NCBI RefSeq assembly: GCF_005405085.1
Contig: NZ_BJDJ01000008.1
Span: 53,881-117,880, forward strand
Length of the DNA stretch: 64,000 bases
Reading direction: 5' to 3'
Source of the DNA: Lactiplantibacillus daowaiensis
GTDB taxonomy: Bacteria; Bacillota; Bacilli; Lactobacillales; Lactobacillaceae
This document shows positions 1 through 7,909 of the stretch, in pieces (within the stretch, counting starts at the first letter, position 1; every line of letters starts with the position of its first letter). The notes beneath the pieces were generated by a model. That model had not been told where the DNA came from. It did no database searches and was given only the letters and a program-made list of their open reading frames with translations. The position numbers were made by a program, and so were the translations under genes.

Positions 1-34
1 TAACTGGCTGACGGCCCGCAAAACTGCCGCTTAA

Positions 35-50
35 AGTTTCACGTGAAACA
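35..50. other. parS: parS centromere site (15/16)
   Basis: Palindrome GTTTCACGTGAAAC with one departure from the ParB/Spo0J consensus TGTTTCACGTGAAACA (first base A). It is the first of five copies in the window. ParB binding at origin-proximal parS sites organises chromosome segregation and SMC loading. Confidence 0.8.
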
Positions 51-65
51 TTGCCGGCAAAATGG

Positions 66-94
66 TTGCATTAGTTATTTTCCTAGACTATGAT
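66..94 (+). promoter_or_regulatory. Promoter of ABC exporter operon
   Basis: A -35 TTGCAT (66-71) and -10 TATGAT (89-94) are separated by 17 bases. Transcription would start near 101, about ten bases before the hairpin at 110-164, so the transcript would begin with a terminator-like structure. Confidence 0.55.
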
Positions 95-109
95 TGTACT
101 TACATTCAT

Positions 110-164
110 AAGCGTCACGGATCCTTAGTCCATACTAGGCCAAGGGGATTCGTGGCGCTTTTTT
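110..164 (+). terminator. Hairpin plus T-run just before the ABC exporter genes
   Basis: Arms 110-124 and 146-160 pair over 15 bases with a few G-U pairs. The inner bases CCTTAGT/ACTAGG also pair, and the right arm runs into six T residues. The ribosome-binding site of the next gene begins only about five bases later. It could end an upstream gene outside the window or act as an attenuator of the exporter operon. Confidence 0.65.
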
Positions 165-181
165 AGATGGGAAGGATTCCA

Positions 182-1906
182 GTGTTTCAAATTATGATGC
201 AACATATTCACGGCAAAACGCGACTGGCGTTCTTTTTAGCGCCAATCATCATGCTGGGCGAAGTTTTTTGTGATCTACAGCAACCGACGTTAATGGCTAA
301 AATCATTGATAGTGGCTTAGCAAAAGGGGACTTTAACTTTGTCGTTCAACATGCATTACTAATGGTCTTGTTTGCGATTCTTGGTCTGATTTTTGGTGCC
401 AGTTGTGGCACCTTAGGGAGTTATGCGTCATTAAAGATGGGTGAAGCATTACGGCAACATCTGTTGAAGGTCGCGTTAAGTGATCGCCAACCGGGTGGCT
501 TAGAGCCAGCCACGTTAATTACGCGAATCACAAATGATGTGACCCAGATGCAAAACTTGGTCATGATGGTGACGCGTGGGTTGGTTCGATCTCCGATGCT
601 ACTGATTGGTGGGATCGTGATGTCGGCGATCGTGTGTCCAGACTTAGCCCCGATTCTATACGTGATTATGCCGATCTTAGTGATCTTTTTAGTCGTTATC
701 GTGCGGCGTAGTGTGCCACTATATACGCAGATGCAACAGTCCGTTGATACGGTCAATCGCGTGATGCGGGAAAATTTGCAAGGTGCTAAAACCATCAAAG
801 CTTATGTGTTAGAACCACATCAAATGACGCAGTTTAATACGGATAATCAACACCTACAACAGGCGAGTCAACAAGCCACGTTAGCCACGGTTTGGCTATC
901 ACCGATTATCCAATTGATGTTGAATTTGGGCGTGGTACTGGCTTTGAGTTATGGGGGCAGCTTGGCGATTAGTCAGACAATTAGTACTGGGCAAATCATG
1001 GCTTTCGTTAATTACATGATTCAAATCACTACCGCCATGGTCCAAACAGTGAATATTATTACGTCCTTTGCCCGCGCCTTAACGAGTGCAACGCGTGTGA
1101 ATGCGGTCTTGGCGGCCGAACCGGCTGAGCAATTGCCCGTCGCGACTGATACAGTCCCTAGTGGGAGTCAGGTGAGCTTTGACCAGGTAACGTTTGGTTA
1201 TCAGCAGAGTGCCCCGATCTTAAATCAAGTGAGTTTTGAATTGCCAGCTGGCCAATGGTTAGGCATCATTGGGGCAACTGGTGCCGGGAAGAGTTCCCTA
1301 ATCAATTTATTGACGCGTCGTTTTGACCAGTATACTGGTACGATCAAAATTGGTGGGGTGGACATCCAGCAGTTAAGTTTAGCGGCGGTGCACCACAAAG
1401 TAGCCGTTGCCTTACAAGACTCACAATTGTTTTCCGGCACGGTCCGGTCGAATTTAACTTATGGTGACCAAACGGCGACCGATGCAGTTTTGACGGCGGC
1501 AACCACCACGGCCGACGCGACGTTTGTCACGCAACTACCAAAGAAATTTGCGGCACCAGTTGAACAAGGCGGGAAGAACTTTTCCGGTGGGCAACGTCAA
1601 CGACTAAATATTGCCCGGGCATTAGTGCCAGATCGTGATATTTTAGTACTCGATGATGCGACCAGTGCGGTCGATCAAACGACGAATGCCCAAATTAAAG
1701 CCCGGTTGCAGCAGACACGGGCCAAGCGGACTACGATTGTGATTTCACAGCGGGTTACCAATGTAATGGACTGCGATCAAATCATGGTCTTAACGGATGG
1801 CAAAGTAACCGCGCTAGGGACCCACCAAGCCGTGTTACAGCAATCAGCATTCTACCGGCAACTAGTGCAAACGCAGTTAGGAGATGATGCTCATGGACAT
1901 GCATAA
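182..1906 (+). CDS. Multidrug ABC exporter half-transporter, degenerate-site subunit
   Basis: Half-size ABC exporter: an N-terminal six-helix membrane domain (about residues 1-300) and a C-terminal ATPase. Visible motifs are Walker A GATGAGKSS (about 363), signature FSGGQ (about 466) and Walker B ending LDDATSAVD, where Asp replaces the usual catalytic Glu. The H-loop reads SQRV instead of AHRL. These substitutions are typical of the degenerate-site partner in heterodimeric exporters of the LmrCD/BmrCD type. GTG 182 is preferred because GGAAGG lies 6-11 bases upstream; an in-frame ATG at 167 sits before this ribosome-binding site. The gene overlaps its partner by 14 bases, so the two are co-translated. 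Substrate is unknown; drugs or lipids are usual for the family. Confidence 0.85.
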   Translation: MFQIMMQHIHGKTRLAFFLAPIIMLGEVFCDLQQPTLMAKIIDSGLAKGDFNFVVQHALLMVLFAILGLIFGASCGTLGSYASLKMGEALRQHLLKVALSDRQPGGLEPATLITRITNDVTQMQNLVMMVTRGLVRSPMLLIGGIVMSAIVCPDLAPILYVIMPILVIFLVVIVRRSVPLYTQMQQSVDTVNRVMRENLQGAKTIKAYVLEPHQMTQFNTDNQHLQQASQQATLATVWLSPIIQLMLNLGVVLALSYGGSLAISQTISTGQIMAFVNYMIQITTAMVQTVNIITSFARALTSATRVNAVLAAEPAEQLPVATDTVPSGSQVSFDQVTFGYQQSAPILNQVSFELPAGQWLGIIGATGAGKSSLINLLTRRFDQYTGTIKIGGVDIQQLSLAAVHHKVAVALQDSQLFSGTVRSNLTYGDQTATDAVLTAATTTADATFVTQLPKKFAAPVEQGGKNFSGGQRQRLNIARALVPDRDILVLDDATSAVDQTTNAQIKARLQQTRAKRTTIVISQRVTNVMDCDQIMVLTDGKVTALGTHQAVLQQSAFYRQLVQTQLGDDAHGHA

Positions 1907-3677
1907 GCGGGTCCCACGCAATATCCATCGTGAAAAAGTGGTGTTAACGGATTGGCGCCATACGGTTGGTCGTGTGTGGCACTACTTAGCGGCGTATCGC
2001 TGGCGTCTAGGAATCGTTTTCTTACTAACGATCGTGACGACGGCAGTGACGATTGCGGGTAATCGAATCAACGGCATCGTGGTTGACCGATACATTAGTC
2101 ACAATAAGTTGCACTTATTATTAGTTGTTTGTGCAGTGCTGGCAGTCATGTACATCATTGCCAGTATTTTAACCTACTTTCAAAATGCCATCATCATTAA
2201 AGTCGCGCAGGCGACCAGTGCCAAAATTCGCCAAGCGGTGTTCACCAACTTGCAGCGGTTGCCGATGCGTTATTTTGATACGCATGATAATGGTGATGTG
2301 ATGAGTCGACTCACCAATGATGTCGACAATATCAATACTGCTTTGATGCAGACGTTCGTCCAACTATTTACTGGGATTATTAGTGTGATTGGGATGGGGT
2401 TAGCGATGTTGATTTTGTCGCCGCTTTTAACCGTGATTGCGTTGCTCAGTACGGTGGCAACTTACTTTTTCTCAAAGGCCATTGCCAAACTTACCCAAAA
2501 AGCGTTTATGACCCAGCAACAGGCACTAGGGAGTTTGAACACGCAGATTGAAGAATCGGTTTCAAATAAACAATTAGTGCAGTTGTTTGATCATACGGCC
2601 GCAACGATGCAAACTTTTGGGCAAACCAATGCCCAATACACCCGCGCCGCTTTTCGGGCCCAGGCGTTGTCATCGATTATTGGGCCGTTTAATAACATGA
2701 CCAATAATTTAGCTTACGTCTTAATCACAGCGGCCGGGGCCCTATCGATTTTAACAGGTGGTCATGCAATTACGGTCGGCATTATTTTTACGTTTTTAAT
2801 TTATTTACGTAACTTTACGGGACCCATCAATAATGTGCTGGATTTGATCAATACGTTGCAGTTGTCATTAGCCAGTGCTGAGCGGGTCTTTGAGTTGATT
2901 GATGAATCACCGGAACAAGATTTACCGACCGCCCAACCAGTGGCCCAAACGACTGGCCATGTCGCGTTTGAGCATGTGTCACTTGCTTATGAGACACGGC
3001 CAATTCTAACGGATATTAACTTGGTCGCTAATCCCGGCGAAGTCGTCGCCCTAGTTGGCCCGACTGGTGCTGGGAAAACCACGATTATGAATTTATTGAC
3101 GAATCTTTATCCGTTAAAGGCCGGTCGCGTCTTACTAGATGGCCAAGATGTCACGACCTTGCGCCGGCAAGACTTACGGCGCCTAGTGACGGTGGTCCAA
3201 CAGGAATCATTTTTATTTACCATGAGTATTCGGGAAAATATTCGTTTAGGACGACCAACAGCAACTGATGCGGAAGTCGAGCAGGCTGCTAAACAAGCCC
3301 ATGCGGCGACGTTTATCGAACAATTGCCAGCCGGGTATGAGACAGTTTTAAGTGAAAATGCGCATCGATTATCACAAGGCCAACGCCAATTATTGAGTAT
3401 TGCGCGCGCCTTTATTACTGGCGCACCAGTATTGGTTTTGGATGAGGCGACGGCCTCGATTGATAGTCAAACCGAAGCTGATGTACAGGCGGCGATGACG
3501 GCATTAATGCAAAACAAGACTAGTTTTGTGATTGCCCATCGGTTATCAACGATTCAAAGTGCTGACCAAATTTTAGTGATCAAGGCCGGTCACGTTATTG
3601 AACGGGGGACGCACCAAAGCTTGTTAGCGCAACACGGATTCTATGCGCAGTTGTATGCGAGTCAATTTGATGATTAA
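1893..3677 (+). CDS. Multidrug ABC exporter half-transporter, catalytic subunit
   Basis: Partner of the preceding half-transporter. A membrane domain covers about residues 1-335 and an ATPase domain about 360-595. Walker A is GPTGAGKTT (about 388), Walker B is LDEATASID with the catalytic Glu, and the switch is AHRL. The signature is LSQGQ rather than LSGGQ. In a heterodimer this degenerate signature would face the Asp-containing Walker B of the first subunit, giving one dead and one active ATP site. The start is taken as ATG 1893, nine bases after AGGAG (1879-1883); ATG 1884 and 1887 are too close to it. A strong terminator follows the stop. Confidence 0.86.
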   Translation: MDMHKRVPRNIHREKVVLTDWRHTVGRVWHYLAAYRWRLGIVFLLTIVTTAVTIAGNRINGIVVDRYISHNKLHLLLVVCAVLAVMYIIASILTYFQNAIIIKVAQATSAKIRQAVFTNLQRLPMRYFDTHDNGDVMSRLTNDVDNINTALMQTFVQLFTGIISVIGMGLAMLILSPLLTVIALLSTVATYFFSKAIAKLTQKAFMTQQQALGSLNTQIEESVSNKQLVQLFDHTAATMQTFGQTNAQYTRAAFRAQALSSIIGPFNNMTNNLAYVLITAAGALSILTGGHAITVGIIFTFLIYLRNFTGPINNVLDLINTLQLSLASAERVFELIDESPEQDLPTAQPVAQTTGHVAFEHVSLAYETRPILTDINLVANPGEVVALVGPTGAGKTTIMNLLTNLYPLKAGRVLLDGQDVTTLRRQDLRRLVTVVQQESFLFTMSIRENIRLGRPTATDAEVEQAAKQAHAATFIEQLPAGYETVLSENAHRLSQGQRQLLSIARAFITGAPVLVLDEATASIDSQTEADVQAAMTALMQNKTSFVIAHRLSTIQSADQILVIKAGHVIERGTHQSLLAQHGFYAQLYASQFDD

Positions 3678-3681
3678 GATG

Positions 3682-3722
3682 AACTGCTGTGAGACCTGAT
3701 TGGGGTTTCACGGCAGTTTTTT
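3682..3722 (+). terminator. Terminator of ABC exporter operon
   Basis: Arms 3682-3696 and 3704-3718 form a 15-bp stem with G-U pairs, followed by a T-run. Confidence 0.85.
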
Positions 3723-3849
3723 AATGGCCACAGAACATGAATTTTGAGTTAGTTCTCGGAACTAGCAATGTAAGCGTATAGACCACTTGTCTGTCTTTTC
3801 GTCTACTTAAAGTTAATAATAATGATTGGAAAGCGAGGAGACTAAACGC

Positions 3850-4263
3850 ACAAGCGTCATTGAAAGTAATGGGGTGTTTGCTTGGTCATTGATTAATCAG
3901 GCGGGCAATGACTTCAATCCAGCTTATGCCCAACTAATCCAACAGTTGGCACAACGGCAATTACAATTCGCCTATTTTAGGGGATTTAGATAGTCGGGGG
4001 ATTCAAAAGACTGACCATTTCTTGAGTTAATCAGCACAAACACCAAGCACCGCGTTGATGGCCTTGCAAACCCCCAATAATGTCATCGATTGGTTAACTA
4101 GATACGGAAAACAGGATCGACAACGAACACGGCAACTAGACGTAACGGCCCCTTGTTAGCCCCAAAAATGCAGTCGATCCACTTATTTGGCAAGTTTGTG
4201 GAAGAAGAGCAATTAATTACAAATTATGAAAGCTTGATTACGGATTGGCTGGTAGAAAGATAA
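3850..4263 (+). pseudogene. Decayed protein-coding remnant, unidentified
   Basis: No intact reading frame spans the 650 bases between the ABC operon and the next gene. Translating the plus strand gives protein-like stretches in shifting frames: TSVIESNGVFAWSLINQ from about 3850, then ALMALQTPNNVIDWLTRYGK around 4050, then LAPKMQSIHLFGKFVEEE ending in VER-stop near 4263. In-frame stops and at least two frameshifts separate them. I do not recognise the family. It appears to be a broken gene of roughly 140 codons or more. A cre-like word (ATGTAAGCG) lies upstream near 3770. Confidence 0.5.
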
Positions 4264-4279
4264 TGTTTCACGTGAAACA
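4264..4279. other. parS: parS centromere site
   Basis: Perfect 16-bp palindrome TGTTTCACGTGAAACA, directly after the decayed gene and 30 bases before the promoter of the next gene. Confidence 0.88.
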
Positions 4280-4309
4280 TTATCTTTGAATTCCTGGGGG
4301 AACGTTTGT

Positions 4310-4337
4310 TTGATAAACGGTTGATTTGCGGTATAAT
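4310..4337 (+). promoter_or_regulatory. Promoter of PNPOx-like gene
   Basis: TTGATA (4310-4315), a 16-base spacer and a perfect TATAAT (4332-4337). Confidence 0.7.
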
Positions 4338-4375
4338 TGTTTTATGAGTTAATTAATGAAGGGATGGAATCAAAT

Positions 4376-4813
4376 ATGGATCTTGCAGGATTTAAACAAG
4401 TTAAAGCCACCACCAACAAAATTGCCTTGAGTACAGCTGTAAATAGCGAAGCCGACGTTAAAATCGTCAATATCGTTTGGCGTGAGGAACAGCCAGATAC
4501 ATTGTACTTTTCATCAGTTGAGAATAGCCCAACTTTAGCGGTCTATGACCAGAATCCAGATATTGCGTTTATTACCATCCCTAATGATGGCACTCCGGGC
4601 AACCCCTATATGCGGGCACAACATGTGCAGTTAAAGCGTTCGAAATTAACGATGGTTGATGATTTATTGCCATTATATTTGAAGACGGTACCGAATTATC
4701 AAATGGTTTGGGATATGATTGGCTCATCATTGGTTGTGTTTGAATTGAAATTAAACGATGTTTATGTTGATCCTGGTTTGGGTCAAGATAAAGGAACGTT
4801 GCATTTTAACTAA
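4376..4813 (+). CDS. Pyridoxamine 5'-phosphate oxidase-like flavin-binding protein
   Basis: About 145 residues, the size of single-domain split-barrel FMN-binding proteins. Features fitting the family are the N-terminal helix (MDLAGFKQVKATTNKIALST), the strand VKIVNIVWRE and the C-terminal VVFELKLNDVYVDPG. ATG 4376 is chosen because GAAGGG lies about ten bases upstream and the longer frame would begin inside the -10 box. The family includes oxidoreductases of small flavins or haem and general stress proteins; the substrate cannot be read from the sequence. It is monocistronic and shares a bidirectional terminator with the convergent peptide-binding gene. Confidence 0.7.
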   Translation: MDLAGFKQVKATTNKIALSTAVNSEADVKIVNIVWREEQPDTLYFSSVENSPTLAVYDQNPDIAFITIPNDGTPGNPYMRAQHVQLKRSKLTMVDDLLPLYLKTVPNYQMVWDMIGSSLVVFELKLNDVYVDPGLGQDKGTLHFN

Positions 4814-4855
4814 AAAATCAGACTCGTCACTTTGAAGTGATGGGTCTGATTTTTT
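4812..4855. terminator. Bidirectional terminator
   Basis: Arms 4812-4832 and 4835-4855 form a stem of about 20 bp with A- and T-runs at the two ends. It serves both convergent genes. Confidence 0.88.
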
Positions 4856-4857
4856 AG

Positions 4858-6501
4858 TTACTTCACATAGGCGGTACGGAAATCCATATCACCGCTAAAT
4901 TTATTGTAAACAACACCTTTTAAATTGCTTTTAACGAGGATGTGGCTGCGACTTTCATAAAGTGGCGTCACGGCTTGATCACGCATCGCCGTTTTGGCGG
5001 CTGTTAATAAATCTTGGTAACGAGCGGTGGCACTCATCGCATCAGTGCCTTCAGCTTTAGCCATGGCTTGATCAAATGCCTGACTATGGTAATGTCCCAT
5101 GTTGGAATTACTATGACTAGTCAAAATTGTCAATGCTTGAGTAGGGTCCGCAAAATCCATGCCCCAGCTTGTGAGGTTTAACTGGAAGTCACCTTGAGAA
5201 ACTTTTGACAGCATTGAAGTGAATGGCATCGCGCGAACATTGACCGTTAAACCTTTCAAATGGCTGGTTAATTGGCCTTGAATAAATTCAGCAGCTTGAT
5301 GACTCGTATCATCATCAGCACAAGTAATCGTCAAAGTTAACTTGGATCGATGGAGTTGCTGCTTAGCGGTCGCATAAAGTTGCTTAGCGGCTGCTAAATT
5401 GTAAGCTACCGTGTTTTTAGTATAAGCATCGGTCACAAAGTCTTTGCCAGTCTTGGGATTTTTAAGCATATTGCTAACACCAAAACTTTTGGCGGTGACG
5501 GAGCCGTTTTCAAGTACCTTGTTGACTAATTGGTCACGATTGATAGCTAGTGAGATGGCGGTTCGTAGGTCTCGATTGGCGGCTACTTTATCTTTTTGAT
5601 TATATTGAATAAAACCCACCCGGCCGCCAGCTAAAGTCTTTAGGGATGCATTGTTTTGATTTTGGATATTTTGTTCACCGGTTAAAGTGACCATATCAAG
5701 CTTATTGGCTTGATATAAATTATAAGCGGTCGTCCCAGACTTGATGACTTGGTAATGAATGGTCTTTAATTTAACGACTTTTTTAGCCCGATAGTCAGAA
5801 TTTTTCTTTAACGTCCAGCTATCATTGGTGCCGTTCCAGCCAGTGGCCACGAAAGGCCCATTATAGACCGTCTTACTAGAAGTGGTCCCGTATTGACGAC
5901 CGTATTTTTTGACGGCAGTTTGGTTCAATGGATAGAAGGTGGTGCTGGCCAGGAGTTTTTTAAAGTAGGCGGCTGGTTTACTCAACGTAATGGTTAATTG
6001 ATACTTGCCAGTGGCTTTAACACCAAGCGTACTAGGGGCTTTTTTGCCAGCCGCAATGGTATCGGCATTTTTAATGTTGGTGAATAGGTACGTGAATTCT
6101 GATTTAGTTTTTGGATTCAGGGTCCGTTTCCATGAATAAACGAAATCTTTAGCGGTAACTGCTTGACCATTGCTCCAGCGACCGTCGTGATGCAAGTCGA
6201 TCGTGTATGTTTTGCCATGGTTTGTAATAGTTGTTTTGGTCGCTAAAGCATTAACTGGTTGACTGTTTTGATTCAGGCGATACAAGCCTTCGTCGACTTG
6301 GCTCAACTGGGCACTGGACACGCCGTCAGTGATTTTTGACGTATCGAGACTAGTTAAGTTAGTGCTTTCAGATAAGTTGATACTTTGCGTAACCGTTGTT
6401 TTGGCAGGGGTTGCGTTAGCTTTGAGTGTGAAAAAAATCCCACCGATAATAATAACCCCGCCGAAGACGAGTAATGATTTTTTGTGTGTCAATAAGCTCA
6501 T
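4858..6501 (-). CDS. Peptide ABC transporter substrate-binding protein (OppA family), orphan
   Basis: 547-residue family 5 solute-binding protein. The core motif around residues 95-130 (GKTYTIDLHHDGRWSNGQAV, then FVYSWKRTLNPKTKSEF) is the oligopeptide-binding signature. The N-terminus has a hydrophobic segment (LLVFGGVIIIGGIFFTLKANA) but no lipobox Cys, so it is anchored or secreted differently from a normal OppA lipoprotein. No permease or ATPase gene is adjacent, so it must borrow a transporter encoded elsewhere. The start has GGAGGA upstream on the minus strand. A T-box leader (6598-6899) and its own promoter precede it. The paralogue at 29100-30734 has a near-identical length and the same kind of control. 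Confidence 0.85.
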   Translation of the reverse strand: MSLLTHKKSLLVFGGVIIIGGIFFTLKANATPAKTTVTQSINLSESTNLTSLDTSKITDGVSSAQLSQVDEGLYRLNQNSQPVNALATKTTITNHGKTYTIDLHHDGRWSNGQAVTAKDFVYSWKRTLNPKTKSEFTYLFTNIKNADTIAAGKKAPSTLGVKATGKYQLTITLSKPAAYFKKLLASTTFYPLNQTAVKKYGRQYGTTSSKTVYNGPFVATGWNGTNDSWTLKKNSDYRAKKVVKLKTIHYQVIKSGTTAYNLYQANKLDMVTLTGEQNIQNQNNASLKTLAGGRVGFIQYNQKDKVAANRDLRTAISLAINRDQLVNKVLENGSVTAKSFGVSNMLKNPKTGKDFVTDAYTKNTVAYNLAAAKQLYATAKQQLHRSKLTLTITCADDDTSHQAAEFIQGQLTSHLKGLTVNVRAMPFTSMLSKVSQGDFQLNLTSWGMDFADPTQALTILTSHSNSNMGHYHSQAFDQAMAKAEGTDAMSATARYQDLLTAAKTAMRDQAVTPLYESRSHILVKSNLKGVVYNKFSGDMDFRTAYVK

Positions 6502-6597
6502 GATAAAATTCCTCCAAATAGTGTTGTGACTTGGTTTGGATCATCATTAAGCTTTGCCATCGTTGTTGCATGTGGTTCACCCCGTTTTAGAAATCAA

Positions 6598-6899
6598 AAA
6601 AACCGTCCTTTGCCAGCCAATGCTGTGTAAGGACGGTTTTACCCGCGGTGCCACCTTGAATTGCGTCCACTTCAACCGTTAAAAGATTAAATATGCACGC
6701 CAACTTTATAGAGAACCAACATTCTCTTGACAACTGACGTATGTCGCACGTCTTTTCGTACTCTAAAAATTTCGGAAAAGCCCTCGGTGGTCCATTTAAT
6801 TATCTGCGTTCGGTCATACTCTCAGCAACGATGACTCTCTGGGCGGGCACGATAATCTTGATCTCCACTTCATTGGTTTAAAAGGACGATATTTAAGTT
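6598..6899 (-). promoter_or_regulatory. T-box riboswitch controlling the orphan OppA gene
   Basis: Read on the minus strand it contains the T-box motif AAGGTGGCACCGCG (about 6643-6656) and a terminator with arms AAAACCGTCCTT/AAGGACGGTTTT (about 6601-6640) followed by T residues. A Stem I is visible with an AGAGAG internal loop and a GCTGAGAG apical loop. The lower stem GTGG/CCAC leaves the right-hand specifier-loop bases UAAAUGGA. By position relative to the stem and the following purine, the specifier reads UGG (6792-6794, Trp); AUG one base away is the alternative. The leader would raise expression when the matching tRNA is uncharged. Confidence 0.88.
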
Positions 6900-6905
6900 G
6901 GGTCT

Positions 6906-6935
6906 AGTGTACAGCGCATGGAAAACGTTTGTCAA
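6906..6935 (-). promoter_or_regulatory. Promoter of T-box leader
   Basis: Perfect TTGACA (6930-6935) and TACACT (6906-6911) with an 18-base spacer on the minus strand. The start point near 6899 is where the T-box leader begins. Upstream, from about 6940 to 7160, I see no gene or clear signal. Confidence 0.72.
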
Positions 6936-7161
6936 CTATGAAAATAATTTCGATGGGTTTTTGAACGACTTTGAGCTAAATTGAAATTGGAACGTTAGTA
7001 GTAAAAAAGTGTTCCGAATCAAGCTACTGGTCCGTGATTTTAAATAAAATGGCCTCAAACAGATTAAATACATGTGTGGATTACCGCAACGCGACTAAAG
7101 CTGATTATATTTTACTGATCGGTCAAAATTAACCAGTTAGCAAAAAATTGCAATTATTAAC

Positions 7162-7216
7162 AACGAGCGGGCATTAAACAATGGCTTCAAAACCGGTTGT
7201 TTAATGTCCGCTCGTT
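7162..7216 (-). terminator. Long hairpin after secreted-protein gene
   Basis: A 20-bp inverted repeat (7162-7181 and 7197-7216) with one G-U pair. It follows the stop of the minus-strand gene ending at 7225. The T-run on the minus side is weak, so termination is probable rather than certain. Confidence 0.6.
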
Positions 7217-7224
7217 ATAAGGAG

Positions 7225-7818
7225 CTATTTCTTAAAACCTAATTGATTTAACTTGTGTTGTGACATGGTGGTATATGAAAAGATATGATGTACCCGTTTA
7301 TTGGCCCAATATTCAACGTAACCTTGACGTTGATAGGCGCCTAATAAGTGATAGTTATGATGCTTGTAAGTTTTATGGGTGGTCCAAAATCCCCAACCGT
7401 CAGTAAACCCAATCGTATTTTTGCGACCTGCTGGTTGAACAGCTTGTAAATTCATATCTGGCAAGTTGTAAACGTAGCGTTGTTTGTTGAATAGTGGGCC
7501 TTTGGTCACATATAAATGGCGATAGTCATTATGATACTTGCTGGCTAAAATGACGAGCTTTTTACTGGTACGACGACCACGGTCGTTGCTAGCCCAAGTC
7601 GTGACGGTGTGTTTAGATAATTTGATGACCTGATAGCCCTTTTTTAGGACTGCCTTGCCGTGCTGGTTGTAAGTCGTGTTAGCTTGATACCAAGTACCAC
7701 GCAAGGATGTGGGAATGGTACTGTGACTCGTAGCATGGACTGTTGTAGGGTGGCTGGCTGCGATACCTAAGGCTGTGGTCGCAATCACTAATAAACCAAA
7801 TGAATATTTTTTAAGCAT
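7225..7818 (-). CDS. Secreted protein of unknown function
   Basis: 197 residues from MLKKYSFG, preceded by GGAGGAG; the longer frame starts before this site. Residues 1-30 form a signal peptide (LLVIATTALGIAASHPTTVHA) with a likely cut after VHA. The mature part is rich in basic and aromatic residues (Tyr, Trp, His, Lys) and has no domain I recognise. It resembles the small extracellular proteins lactobacilli carry in species-specific sets, which is inference from composition. The gene appears monocistronic. Confidence 0.6.
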   Translation of the reverse strand: MLKKYSFGLLVIATTALGIAASHPTTVHATSHSTIPTSLRGTWYQANTTYNQHGKAVLKKGYQVIKLSKHTVTTWASNDRGRRTSKKLVILASKYHNDYRHLYVTKGPLFNKQRYVYNLPDMNLQAVQPAGRKNTIGFTDGWGFWTTHKTYKHHNYHLLGAYQRQGYVEYWANKRVHHIFSYTTMSQHKLNQLGFKK

Positions 7819-7840
7819 AATTTTCTCCTCCAAAGAAAAT

Positions 7841-7880
7841 AAAATCGTCATGAACTAAAAAATAAGTCCATGACGATTTT
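7841..7880 (-). terminator. Terminator of lysR gene
   Basis: Arms AAAATCGTCATG (7841-7852) and CATGACGATTTT (7869-7880); on the minus strand it is followed by ATTTTATTTTC. It lies between the lysR stop and the next ribosome-binding site. Confidence 0.65.
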
Positions 7881-7909
7881 AGCATATCAATTAACTTATC
7901 GATGCCTCT

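Noticed and set aside
90..128. 12-codon leader peptide overlapping the hairpin before the ABC exporter
   Set aside because: Its ATG lies inside the likely -10 box (89-94) and has no Shine-Dalgarno sequence.
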